A stretch of DNA of 64,000 nucleotides from Planctomycetales bacterium 71-10 (GTDB lineage Bacteria > Planctomycetota > Planctomycetia > Isosphaerales > Isosphaeraceae), in contig MKTT01000067.1 of the NCBI GenBank assembly GCA_001898385.1, positions 1 through 64,000 on the forward strand, read 5' to 3'. The position numbers and the translations under genes were made by a program. This document shows, one piece after another, positions 11,386 to 20,570 of this stretch (the first letter of the stretch is position 1; every line of letters starts with the position of its first letter). A model generated the notes under the pieces. That model saw nothing but the letters and a program-made list of their open reading frames with translations, did not search any database and was not told the DNA's origin.

Positions 11386-12852
11386 CTACCCGATCGCGCC
11401 GATCCACGACGCCGCGCCGGCGACGCCCAGCGCGGCGATCAGGCCGGCGGCCAGGCCGAGGCGGAACCGGCGCACCTGGCGCTGGAAGGCGGGCTCGCGG
11501 GCGGGGGACTCGGCGAGGTCGGCGAGGAACCCGATCCGGGAGGCGATGCTCCCGTGCCGCCACGAGCGGGCGTCGGCGGGGATGCCGTTGCGGCGGGCGA
11601 CGGCGGCCAGCGCGTCGGCGAAGATCCGGACGCCCACCGGGCAGACCGTCCGGATCGGCCGACCGGCCTCGTCGTCGAGGTCGAAGTGGGGGGGGCAGTC
11701 GGGCGAGCCGCACGACACGGCCTTGCAGCCGTAGACGTCGGCCTGGCGTTCGAACCGCCGCGAGAGCGCCCCGAAGACGGCCCAGAACAGCGCCCCGACG
11801 CACGCCGCGACCGCCAGCCCCTCGACCGCGTCGCGCCAGGCGGTGGGGCTTTCCGGGTCCACGATCGTCAGGCCGGCGAGCCACGATTCCAGGCCGGCGA
11901 AGGCGTCCGAGGCGGCGGTGAGGAGGACGATGAAGCCGACGAGGAAGAACAGGAAGTAGGGGAGGTGGCGGTGGGCGACGTGGCCGACCTCGTGCCCGAA
12001 GACCGCGGCGATCTCGGCCGGCGTCAGGCCGTCGATCAGGGCGTCGGAGAGGAGGACGTAGCGGAACCCGGGCAGGACCCCCGTGACGCAGGCGTTCACG
12101 ACCATGCGGTCGGTGTCCCAGACCAGGATGTCCGTGCATCGGAACCCCGAGCGCCGGGCGATCTCCTCCAGGCGGCGGCGGAGCGGCCCGTCCGCGAGCG
12201 GGCGCGTCGGCCAGGCCAGCCGGATGAACAGCGGCGAGGCCGCCAGGACCAGCGACCCCAGCACGGCCAGCTCGGCGGCCTCCGCCCAGGGTTCGGACCG
12301 CCAGGCGGGCCAGAGGCGGTCGATCACGTCGTTGCGGGCGACGAAGATCGCGACGATGGGGAGGATCAGCGCCAGCGACTGCCGCTCCTTCAGGTACAGG
12401 TGGCGCAGCACGCGGCGGCCGGCGTGCGCGGCCGGCAGGCCCAGGACGGCCCGCTCGCCGTAGAAGGCCCCCCACCAGGCGAGGAGCTGCATCGCCAGGA
12501 AGGGCGCGACGATGAGCGCGTCGTCCACGAGGATCGACCCGCGCCATCCCCAGGCGTCCAGCACGATCCCCGGCCACCCCCAGCCGTGGACGATCCAGCC
12601 GTAGGCGACGAGCGACCCCAGGGCGATCAGCCGTGACCCGATCCCGAACGTCCGGCGCACCCGAGAGCCGGCGTACCCCCTCCGCCGGACCTTCCATGCC
12701 GTCCACAGGCCCAGCGCGAACGCCGAGGCCGCCACCGCCGCGACCGCGGCGACGACCTTCGCCAGCGCCCGCGGCACGTCGCCCGGCGGGTCGGCAGGGG
12801 CCTCGACCCCGAAAGCCAGGAGGAGCGCGATCAGCAGCGGGATGGGGATCAT
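11386..12852 (-). CDS. M48 family metallopeptidase (membrane)
   Basis: Multiple TM segments; zinc motif FGHEVGHVAHRHLPYF; NACVTGVLPGFRYVLLSDALIDGLTPAEIAAVFGHEVGH. Confidence 0.92.
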   Translation of the reverse strand: MIPIPLLIALLLAFGVEAPADPPGDVPRALAKVVAAVAAVAASAFALGLWTAWKVRRRGYAGSRVRRTFGIGSRLIALGSLVAYGWIVHGWGWPGIVLDAWGWRGSILVDDALIVAPFLAMQLLAWWGAFYGERAVLGLPAAHAGRRVLRHLYLKERQSLALILPIVAIFVARNDVIDRLWPAWRSEPWAEAAELAVLGSLVLAASPLFIRLAWPTRPLADGPLRRRLEEIARRSGFRCTDILVWDTDRMVVNACVTGVLPGFRYVLLSDALIDGLTPAEIAAVFGHEVGHVAHRHLPYFLFFLVGFIVLLTAASDAFAGLESWLAGLTIVDPESPTAWRDAVEGLAVAACVGALFWAVFGALSRRFERQADVYGCKAVSCGSPDCPPHFDLDDEAGRPIRTVCPVGVRIFADALAAVARRNGIPADARSWRHGSIASRIGFLADLAESPAREPAFQRQVRRFRLGLAAGLIAALGVAGAASWIGAIG

Positions 12853-12875
12853 GAGGGCCTGGAGGCGACGACGGA

Positions 12876-12931
12876 GGGCTTCGGGCTCAGGCCGGATTAT
12901 CCGGCCCGTCCCGGACGGCCGTCAAGGGGCG
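12876..12931. repeat. 56-bp direct repeat, left copy, containing palindrome ggccggat-t-atccggcc
   Basis: gggcttcgggctcaggccggattatccggcccgtcccggacggccgtcaaggggcg; 53/56 identical to 13647..13702. Confidence 0.95.
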
Positions 12932-12946
12932 TCGCCGGGGCGACGG

Positions 12947-13345
12947 TCAGGGAAGTTCGCCGAGGGCCAGGAGTTCCGCCCGCCGCTCCAGCCGCCGTTC
13001 ATCATTCATCTGGAGGACATGGACCGTCGCCCGACCCCTGGGAGTCCTCCCCACGATGCGGGCCTGTTGGAACTCGAAGTGCTCGTCCCAGGCGTCCTGG
13101 CGCGGGTGGAAGAGGGGCACGAGCGCCGAGGTATCGGCGTCGATGCCCGTCAGATTCGGCCCCTTGCATACGTTGCAGCGATTGCAGGCGAGGGCGAGGT
13201 TGTCCGGGTCGTCGCCCCCGCCGTGCTGCCGGGCGATGATGTGTTCGACATGGTGGGCGAGCCCGGTCTGATCCTGGCGGAGCAGGCAGTATTCGCACCG
13301 ATCGCCGGCCCGCGTGCGCACGAATCCTCGCGTCCCGGCGTCCAT
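12947..13345 (-). CDS. HNH endonuclease
   Basis: RAGDRCEYCLLRQDQTGLAHHVEHIIARQHGGGDDPDNLALACNRCNVCKGPN; HNH fold with CxxC...CxxC. Confidence 0.93.
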   Translation of the reverse strand: MDAGTRGFVRTRAGDRCEYCLLRQDQTGLAHHVEHIIARQHGGGDDPDNLALACNRCNVCKGPNLTGIDADTSALVPLFHPRQDAWDEHFEFQQARIVGRTPRGRATVHVLQMNDERRLERRAELLALGELP

Positions 13346-13623
13346 CAGGACCGGTCGAGGGCCGCGAGATGCCGCCTCGCCTTGAGCTTCAGGATGGCGA
13401 TGAAGTCGTCGGTGTTGATGCAGGCTTCATACTCGGCCCGTTCGGCGTCGGTGAGGAGCCCCTCGTTGGCCTTCTCCGCCAGGACGGCCACTCGCTCCTG
13501 GACGGCGGGATCGACCCGGAGGTCCAGCACACGCCTGGCGGAATCGGCGTCGAGGCATCGGCTGAGCGGGTCGAGCATCAGGTCGACGACGGACGTCGGC
13601 GAGTGGGGGTGGATCTGGCTCAT
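13345..13623 (-). CDS. Small hypothetical protein, translationally coupled to the HNH gene
   Basis: 92 aa; its stop overlaps the HNH start (TGATG); similar small ORFs are commonly seen upstream of such HNH genes. Confidence 0.8.
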   Translation of the reverse strand: MSQIHPHSPTSVVDLMLDPLSRCLDADSARRVLDLRVDPAVQERVAVLAEKANEGLLTDAERAEYEACINTDDFIAILKLKARRHLAALDRS

Positions 13624-13646
13624 GGGGCCCTCGTTCGTGGCCTGAG

Positions 13647-13702
13647 GGGCTTCGGGCTCAGGTCGGATTATCCGGCCCGCTCCGGACGGCCGTCAAGGGG
13701 CG
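13647..13702. repeat. 56-bp direct repeat, right copy
   Basis: gggcttcgggctcaggtcggattatccggcccgctccggacggccgtcaaggggcg; overlaps the stop codon (13693..13695) of the downstream-facing lipoprotein gene. Confidence 0.95.
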
Positions 13703-14205
13703 GTGCGGGCGGGGGCCCAACCGTCGCGGGGGGGCGGGGGTCCTTCGTGTTCGGTGGGGATGGGCTTGCGGCGTTCGTCGCGGCGGGCGGGCTCGGGCGC
13801 GTCGTCGGGCTCGCGGTCGTCCAGGACGACGCGGCGGTCGCCGTCGGCCGCCAGGGCGGAGCGGACGGCGGCCGGGAGGCTGTCTCGCAGCTCGCGATAC
13901 GAGTTCTTCAACTCGTCGCGCTCGGCCTGATAGGCGTGGATGCTGCTGCGGTAGTCGCCGACCGACTCCGCGAGCGCGGCGATGCGGCGGCCGTCGTCGA
14001 CGGCGCGCTCGGAGAGGTCCTGGTTCTCGTTGCGGAGCGTCAGGAGCTGGTCCTGGAGGCGGTCGTTCTCCGAGCGCAGGGCCTGGATGGTGCGGCGGCT
14101 CTCGTCCAGGCGCTGGCGGGGGCCGAACTGGTTGCACCCCGCCCCGGCCGCGGCGCAGGCCAGGACGAGCATCGACCAGGCTGTTCGGCGCGGCGCGCGG
14201 GTCAT
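13693..14205 (-). CDS. Coiled-coil lipoprotein, hypothetical
   Basis: Lipobox MLVLACAAAGAGC then long coiled coil RLDESRRTIQALRSENDRLQDQLLTLRNENQDL. Confidence 0.8.
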   Translation of the reverse strand: MTRAPRRTAWSMLVLACAAAGAGCNQFGPRQRLDESRRTIQALRSENDRLQDQLLTLRNENQDLSERAVDDGRRIAALAESVGDYRSSIHAYQAERDELKNSYRELRDSLPAAVRSALAADGDRRVVLDDREPDDAPEPARRDERRKPIPTEHEGPPPPRDGWAPARTAP

Positions 14206-14383
14206 GCGTCCCGATTCCCTCCGGGGGCGCCCGGCCCACCGTCGCGTCGGGCGCGACGCGACCCGTCCCTGCGAGCGTCGGCTCGGCGGGGGCGGGTCGT
14301 GGTGTGGGCGCGTGGGGTTCCCGACGTCGTCTTAGCGGATCCCGGCCGAACGGGCAAGCCCGACCGGCCGGGGGCGGCGGCGA

Positions 14384-15886
14384 TCAGCCGAAGACCATGC
14401 CGGAGATCGACTTGACGAGCCCGGAGGCGACGCCCCCCTCGTTGAAGTCGTAGAGGTTCCGGACGAGGTCGTAGGCCAGGAACGAGGAGAGCAGGACGAA
14501 CACGCTGGCGAACGCCAGGAGCCCGACCGAGAGGCCGTCCCAGTCGGCGGCCGGCTCGCGGGAGATCACGACGCCCGGGGTCGAGGCGCCGCTGACGGGC
14601 GAGTCGTCCGAGGCCCAGGCGGTGCCGATCTCGGCGGAGACCGCGTCGTCGAAGCCGTCGTCCTCGTCGTCGTCGTCGCCGAGGTTGGCCGGGGCCATGG
14701 CCGTGGCGGCGTTGATGTCGACGTCCTCCTCGTCGATCGCGAAGACCTCCGAGGCGCTGTCGCTGTCTTCCAGGTCGAAGTCGCTGCCGGCGTTGAGCTG
14801 GACCGTCTTGTCGTCCGACTCGTCGTCGAGCGCGGCGTCGACCTCGAAGTCGGTGTCGTCGAAGATGTCCTTCTCCCCCTTGCCGACGGCCGGCGGGGGG
14901 GTGGCGGAGAGCGACGGCTTGGGCTTGGCCGGCGAGGCGGGGGGCGCGGCCTTCTTGGTGGGCATCGCCTCGTCGCTCAGCGGGGCCAGCTCGATCGACT
15001 CGGCGCCGCCGCCGCCGAAGGCGCCCAGCAGGTTGATGCCGGAGTCGCTGGGGCGGGAGAGGTTGATGCCGGAGAGGTTGGGGTCGGCCGCGGTGACGTC
15101 CGAGTCGCTGGGCTTCAGCGGGGTGGCCTCGAACTCGTCGCTGGCGTCCAGGGCGCTCAGCTCGAAGTCGCTGCCCGACTCGGGTTGGAGGGCGTCGACC
15201 AACTCGTTGGAGGGGCTCAGCTCGAAGTCGCTGTCGGCCCCGGCGGCGGGGACCTCGGCGGAGGAGCCCAGCAGCGGGGCCGGGCCGATGGACGAGCCCG
15301 ACGACGAGGCGGCGAAGACGCCGTGCTCGGAGGTGTCGTCCTTGATGAGGGTGACGTCGGAGTCGCTGGGGGCGCGGCCGTGGGGCTGGGCGAGGCGGAC
15401 GTCGGAGTCGCTGGCGCCCTTGATGTCGTCGGGGACGAGGCGGACGTCGGAGTCGCTGGGGAGCTTGCCCAGGCTGGACATGCCGATGATGACCGAGCTG
15501 GAGCCGGTCACCGGGTTGGGGGGGACCGAGAGGTCGTCGATCATCAGGTCGTGCTCGGACCCGCCCTCGGCGGCCGGCGTCGCGCCGAACTGCATGGTCT
15601 CGGCGCCGAGGTCGGCCTTGGCCACGCCGAGCTGGAACTCGGAGAGGTCCAGGTCTTCGAACTCGGCCCCGCCGGCGGCGGGGACCTCCAGGTCGGAGAG
15701 CCGCAGCTCGGCGTCGCTCCCCAGGCCGTGGCGGCGGGCCAACTCCTCGACGTCGGCCTTGCGGAACTGCCAGCTGCCGCCGTCCAGGAACCCGCGGACT
15801 TCGCGCTCCTGGGCCTTGGACTTCAGCTCATCCGGGCTCATCCCCAGCACGCGGGCGGCTTCTTCAAGCGTGTAGAACTCGGCCAT
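14384..15886 (-). CDS. Excisionase/MerR-like HTH protein with acidic SDSDV motif array and C-terminal transmembrane anchor
   Basis: MAEFYTLEEAARVLGMSPDELKSKAQEREVRGFLDGGSWQFRKADVEELARRHG; repeated SDSDVRL/SDFELS motifs; C-terminal GLLAFASVFVLLSSFLAYDL. Confidence 0.87.
   Translation of the reverse strand: MAEFYTLEEAARVLGMSPDELKSKAQEREVRGFLDGGSWQFRKADVEELARRHGLGSDAELRLSDLEVPAAGGAEFEDLDLSEFQLGVAKADLGAETMQFGATPAAEGGSEHDLMIDDLSVPPNPVTGSSSVIIGMSSLGKLPSDSDVRLVPDDIKGASDSDVRLAQPHGRAPSDSDVTLIKDDTSEHGVFAASSSGSSIGPAPLLGSSAEVPAAGADSDFELSPSNELVDALQPESGSDFELSALDASDEFEATPLKPSDSDVTAADPNLSGINLSRPSDSGINLLGAFGGGGAESIELAPLSDEAMPTKKAAPPASPAKPKPSLSATPPPAVGKGEKDIFDDTDFEVDAALDDESDDKTVQLNAGSDFDLEDSDSASEVFAIDEEDVDINAATAMAPANLGDDDDEDDGFDDAVSAEIGTAWASDDSPVSGASTPGVVISREPAADWDGLSVGLLAFASVFVLLSSFLAYDLVRNLYDFNEGGVASGLVKSISGMVFG
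15351..15460 (-). repeat. In-gene short repeats encoding SDSDV(R/T)L
   Basis: Recurring ...gacgtcggagtcgctgg... near 15353, 15398 and 15443; related copies near 15097. Confidence 0.8.
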
Positions 15887-15973
15887 GGACAGGGTCCTCG
15901 CGATCAGATCGGCCCGCGCGGGCCGTGGGGGTCGATTCCAAGTGTGCCGAGGACCGCGTCCGCCGCGCGACCG

Positions 15974-16417
15974 CTAGCGGTCCTTCGGGATTCGTCCGGG
16001 CTGCGCCGCCTTCAGCGACGCCTCGATGGCGCCGGGCTCCGGCGCCTGGTTGTTGTACTGGTCCAGCTTCAGGTCCCACTCGTACCGGCGGGCGGCCTCC
16101 AGCTTCAGCGAGCCCTTGGGGCCCGCCGGATCGAATCGATAGACGGCCAGGGCTTGCGACTTCGTGTCCACCAGGAAGAGGAACTGGCCGGCGGCCGGCC
16201 CCTGCGGGGTGTTGATCAGGGCTATGGTCCCGTTGGCCTCGGCCGTCGCCGCCGGCCGCGCCCCCTGCGGGCCGGTCGCCCGCGCCGCCGGGGCCTCGGC
16301 CCCCGTCTGGGCCGACAGCGCCGGGGCCCGCGCCCCGCCCGTCCACGCGATCGCCGCCCCCAGGACCAGGCCGGGGAGACCGTAGCGCGCCGCCCCGTTC
16401 CAATCGCGAACCTTCAT
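15974..16417 (-). CDS. Exported hypothetical protein
   Basis: 147 aa with N-terminal hydrophobic signal; ATG at 16417. Confidence 0.75.
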   Translation of the reverse strand: MKVRDWNGAARYGLPGLVLGAAIAWTGGARAPALSAQTGAEAPAARATGPQGARPAATAEANGTIALINTPQGPAAGQFLFLVDTKSQALAVYRFDPAGPKGSLKLEAARRYEWDLKLDQYNNQAPEPGAIEASLKAAQPGRIPKDR

Positions 16418-16850
16418 GTTTTCGCCCCCGTCCTTGAGCCTCGCGGCCGGCCTTCGTCCCGAAGCCCGACGCGCCTGCATGACGACGGATCTCCGCGCAC
16501 GCAGACGGCTTTCGACTTCAGTCTAACACACGCTTTCCGGGTGATTCGACGCTTCGAATCTGCAGGATGGGGCGACCTGCGCCGGCGCGTCGAGAGGTGC
16601 TGAGGGCCGGCGGATCGCCTTGAATCTTTATTGTAAGATTTCGCCCCGCCCGGGCAAGGCGAGCCTCGCGACCCGCACCTTCGGCCGTCGATTGCACGCA
16701 CACGCTTGAAAAACCCCCGCGATCCGGCTAGGTTGTTGAACAATTGCCGTAGAATGGAGGCGGCCCGAGCCTCCTCGACCACCGACCTCGTTGGACGCCG
16801 TCGCCCCCCCGACGGTTCCCTCCTCTTATCCCCCCCGAGGGCTAGACGCC

Positions 16851-19310
16851 ATGACCGGACGCCGAGAGCACCGCGGGCGATGGGCCGCGACAGCCGTGCT
16901 GATGATCCTGGCGGCGGGCGCGCGGGCCGAGGACGCGGCCGACGCCCTGATCGGCTCGCCGGCCTCGGTGACGGTCGAGCCGGGCGACGCGGTCCTGCGG
17001 GGCCGCCGCGCCACCGCCCGGCTGATCGCCACGGCGACCTACGCCGACGGCTCGGTCCGCGACCTGACGCGGGCGCTGGAGTGGTCGAGCGCCTCGCCCG
17101 AGGTCGCGGAGGTCTCGAAGACCGGCCTGGTGACGCCGAAGGCCGACGGCCAGGCCGTCGTCACCGCCCGTCGCGGGAGCGTGGAGGCGTCGACGACCGT
17201 CCGGGTCGAGGGGATGGCCGGCCCCGCGCCGGTCAGCTTCCGGCACGACGTCATCCAGGCGCTCAACCAGGCGGGTTGCAACTCGGGCGCCTGCCACGGC
17301 ACGCCCACGGGGAAGGGGGGGCTGAAGCTCAGCCTCCGCGGCTACCTGCCGGATGAGGACTTCGTCGTCCTGAGCCGGGAATCCGGCGGCCGTCGCATCA
17401 GCACGTTCGACGCCGACGCCAGCGTGATCCTCCGCAAGCCCCTGGGCGAGGCCCCCCACGAGGGCGGGATCCGCCTCAAGCACGGGACCAAGGCGTTCGA
17501 GTACATCCACGACTGGATCGCCGAGGGGGCCCACGACGACCCAGGCGTCGCCGCCCCCGTGAAGCTGGAGGTCGTCCCGGGCTCCCGCATCCTCAACGCC
17601 CCGGCGAAGGAGCAGCAGGTCGTCGTCCTCCTGACGATGGCCGACGGCACCAAGAAGGACGTGACGTCGATCTGCTACTACGACTCGTCCAGCCCGGACA
17701 TCGCCGAGGTGGACTCGACCGGCTACGTCACGTTCAAGGGGCGCGGCGAGGTCGCGGTGATCGCCCACTACCTGAGCATGGTGGCCATCGTCCGGCTCAC
17801 GCACCTGATCGACGTCCCGGGCTTCCAGGTCGTCGACGTCCCGCAGGGGAACCTCGTCGATCGGGCGGTCTTCGCCAAGCTGAACCACATGCGGATCGCC
17901 CCGTCGGCCGACTGCACCGACGCCGAGTTCATCCGTCGCGCGTACCTGGACGTCCTCGGCGCGCTGCCGAAGCCCGAGGAGGTCGACGCCTTCCTCAAGG
18001 GCGACCCGGCCGACCGCCGCGGGAAGCTGATCGACGCGCTCCTCGAACGCCCCGAGTTCTACGACTTCTGGGCCCTCAAATTCGCGGACGTCCTGCGCTC
18101 GAACGGCCGCCTGATCGAGCCCAAGGGGGCCTACGTCTTCCACCGCTGGATCCGCGCCAGCCTGGAAGCCGGCATGCCGATGGACCGGTTCGTCCGGGAG
18201 CTGCTGGCCTCCGACGGCTCGACCTTCTCCAACCCGGCCACGAACTACTACCGGATCAGCCGCGAGCCCGAGGCGGCCGTCGAGACCACGGCCCAGCTTT
18301 TCCTGGGCGTCCGGATCCAGTGCGCCAAGTGCCACAACCACCCCTTCGAGCGCTGGACGCAGGACGACTACTACAACTTCGCCGCATTCTTCGCGCAGAT
18401 CGGCCGCAAGCCGGGCGTGCTGCCGGGCGAGGAGGTCGTCTTCAACGCGGGGGGCGGCGAGGTGAAGCAGCCGCGCACCGGGCGGGTGATGCCGCCGAAG
18501 GGCCTGGGCGGGCCGGTCCTGGACGACGCCTCCCTCGACCGTCGCGCCCGGCTCGCCGCGTGGCTGACCTCCAAGGAGAACCCGTTCTTCAGCAAGAGCC
18601 TGGTGAACCGGGTGTGGTACCACCTGATGGGCCGCGGGATCGTCGAGCCCGTGGACGACTTCCGCGACTCCAACCCGGCCTCCAACGACGAGCTGCTGGA
18701 CGGCCTGGCCGCCGAGTTCGCGAACGACGGATACAACCTGAAGTCGTTGATCCGGAAGGTCTTGCAGAGCCGGACGTACCAGCTCTCGGCGACGACGAAC
18801 CCGCTCAACGCCGACGACGCGGTGTACTTCTCGCACGCGACGACGAAGCTGCTGCCGGCGGAGGTGCTGCTGGACGCCATCTGCGACGTGACCGGCTCGC
18901 CCAACGCCTTCGCGGGCCTGCCGCCGGCCGCCCGCGCCACCCAGATCCCGGACGGCAAGATGGACGACCCGTTCCTGAAGACGTTCGGCCGCCCGGCGCG
19001 CGAGCTGGCCTGCGAGTGCGAGCGCGAGAGCGATTCCAACCTGTCGCAGGCGCTGCAGCTCATCGGCGGGGCGACGGTCAACAACAAGCTCCGCAACGAC
19101 GGCGGCCGGGTCGCGGGCCTCGCCAAGAGCGGCAAGGCCCCGGAGGCGATCACCGAGGACCTGTACCTCGTCGCCTTCTCCCGCCCCCCCTCGTCGGCCG
19201 AGATGGACGCGGCCGTCAAGCACCTGAAGGATGCCAAGGACCCCCGCGCGGCCATCGAGGACCTCGCCTGGGTGCTCATCAACTCCAAGGAGTTCCTGTT
19301 CCGCCATTGA
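16851..19310 (+). CDS. DUF1549/DUF1553 domain protein with BIG2-like N-terminus
   Basis: VTVEPGDAVLRGRRATARLIATATYADGSVRDLT (Big-2 like); QAGCNSGACHG; CAKCHNHPFERWTQDDYYNFAAFFAQ; SKSLVNRVWYHLMGRGIVEPVDDFRDSNPASN. Confidence 0.93.
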   Translation: MTGRREHRGRWAATAVLMILAAGARAEDAADALIGSPASVTVEPGDAVLRGRRATARLIATATYADGSVRDLTRALEWSSASPEVAEVSKTGLVTPKADGQAVVTARRGSVEASTTVRVEGMAGPAPVSFRHDVIQALNQAGCNSGACHGTPTGKGGLKLSLRGYLPDEDFVVLSRESGGRRISTFDADASVILRKPLGEAPHEGGIRLKHGTKAFEYIHDWIAEGAHDDPGVAAPVKLEVVPGSRILNAPAKEQQVVVLLTMADGTKKDVTSICYYDSSSPDIAEVDSTGYVTFKGRGEVAVIAHYLSMVAIVRLTHLIDVPGFQVVDVPQGNLVDRAVFAKLNHMRIAPSADCTDAEFIRRAYLDVLGALPKPEEVDAFLKGDPADRRGKLIDALLERPEFYDFWALKFADVLRSNGRLIEPKGAYVFHRWIRASLEAGMPMDRFVRELLASDGSTFSNPATNYYRISREPEAAVETTAQLFLGVRIQCAKCHNHPFERWTQDDYYNFAAFFAQIGRKPGVLPGEEVVFNAGGGEVKQPRTGRVMPPKGLGGPVLDDASLDRRARLAAWLTSKENPFFSKSLVNRVWYHLMGRGIVEPVDDFRDSNPASNDELLDGLAAEFANDGYNLKSLIRKVLQSRTYQLSATTNPLNADDAVYFSHATTKLLPAEVLLDAICDVTGSPNAFAGLPPAARATQIPDGKMDDPFLKTFGRPARELACECERESDSNLSQALQLIGGATVNNKLRNDGGRVAGLAKSGKAPEAITEDLYLVAFSRPPSSAEMDAAVKHLKDAKDPRAAIEDLAWVLINSKEFLFRH

Positions 19311-19329
19311 GCGGGGCGGGGGCCTTCGG

Positions 19330-19811
19330 CGGGGCACGGCCAGGGACGTATACTCGTCCCCGGCCAGGTCCAGCAGCCCGACGGTGAACGTCGAGGCGCG
19401 ATGGAGCGCGCCGGGATTGATGTGGCGCGTGGCCCCCTCGCGGACATCGCGGCGCAGGTGGGTGTGGCCGGAGAAGATGTAGTCCGGGGCCTCGGCCGCG
19501 AGGCGGGCGTAGTCGCGCGGCGAGTCGCCGTGGACGACCGCGATGCGACGGCCCCCCAGCTCGATCAGCCCGCCGCGCCCCAGGCAGGTCGCGCCGGTGC
19601 GTCGCATGGCCAGCCGCAGGGCGTCGAGGTCGTAGTCGCAGTTGCCGAAGACGAAATAGGCCGGGACGCCCACGACCTCGTCCACCACGTCGGGCGTGGT
19701 GACGTCGCCGCAGTGGATCAGGGCCTCCGCGCCGGCGGCCAGCAGGATGGCCACGGCCGATCGCGCCCGCGCCGCCTGGTCGTGAGTGTCCGAGAGTATG
19801 CCGATTCGCAT
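19330..19811 (-). CDS. YfcE/MJ0936-type metallophosphoesterase (3' end uncertain; no in-frame stop until 16842)
   Basis: MRIGILSDTHDQ...LIHCGDVT...VFGNCDYD...VVHGD...FSGHTH; C-terminal boundary set by domain length, not by a stop codon. Confidence 0.8.
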
Positions 19812-20152
19812 GCCTCGTATGGTGGTCGCCCGCGCCCTCGGCGGCAAGGGACCACGGCGGGGAAATCGGGAAATCCGCGGACATGACTGGCGGGATGGGC
19901 CGTCGGCGGATAGATTTATAGTGGATTCACAGCCTTCGGCCGACGACGGGAACATCCCCCAAGCCACTTCAGGGGAGGCCGTCGCCCATCGGAGGCGTCG
20001 ATTCCGCGCCCGTCGCGTCGACGGGCGCGCGACCGCTTCGCGAGAAAAGGGCGGTCGCGGAGGGCGCGAACCCGACGCGGGGCCGATCGGTCCCTTCGTG
20101 CGTCGAGCCCGCACCTTCCAGGATCATCCCGCGCCGCGCGGGGAGGTGTCCC

Positions 20153-20416
20153 ATGACGACCGCGATGAAGACGCGCAAGCCCAAGAGCAAGACCGCCAAG
20201 AAGGCCCCCCGCACCGCGGCCCAGCAGCCCCCGCGGGACGTCGAGCAGGCCGTCCCGACGCACGTCGTCGGCAAGCCGGCCGAGGTCGAGCCGACCGAGC
20301 GGGCCTTCAGCCGCGCCGAGGAGCCCGAGGCCGCCATGCGGTCCGCCGAGGCCCCGGACGCCGGCTACGGCCGCTGCACCGAATCCTCCGACTGGGAGAA
20401 CCGCGGACGAAGCTGA
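20153..20416 (+). CDS. Small hypothetical protein with basic N-terminus
   Basis: 87 aa, preceded by ggggaggtgtccc SD-like sequence; Lys-rich N-terminus. Confidence 0.5.
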   Translation: MTTAMKTRKPKSKTAKKAPRTAAQQPPRDVEQAVPTHVVGKPAEVEPTERAFSRAEEPEAAMRSAEAPDAGYGRCTESSDWENRGRS

Positions 20417-20570
20417 CCAAGGAGCGGAGCGGTCGGGCCAGGACCCATCCGGACTGTAGGCCCCACCGCACCGTCCCACCGGCGGACCTCCCGCCGGCCG
20501 AGCGACGTCCCACGATCCCCGATCCGAATCGAGACGGCCGAGGGCCCCGCGCCCTCGGCCGTCTTCCGTT

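Noticed and set aside
12947-13623. HNH bicistron as a toxin-antitoxin system
   Set aside because: Gene layout would fit, but the small protein shows no antitoxin DNA-binding motif and there is no direct support; left as a mobile-cassette hypothesis only.
15351-15460. Possible CRISPR-like short repeats
   Set aside because: Repeats are in frame and encode SDSDV motifs within a CDS; spacing is irregular and the spacers are coding.
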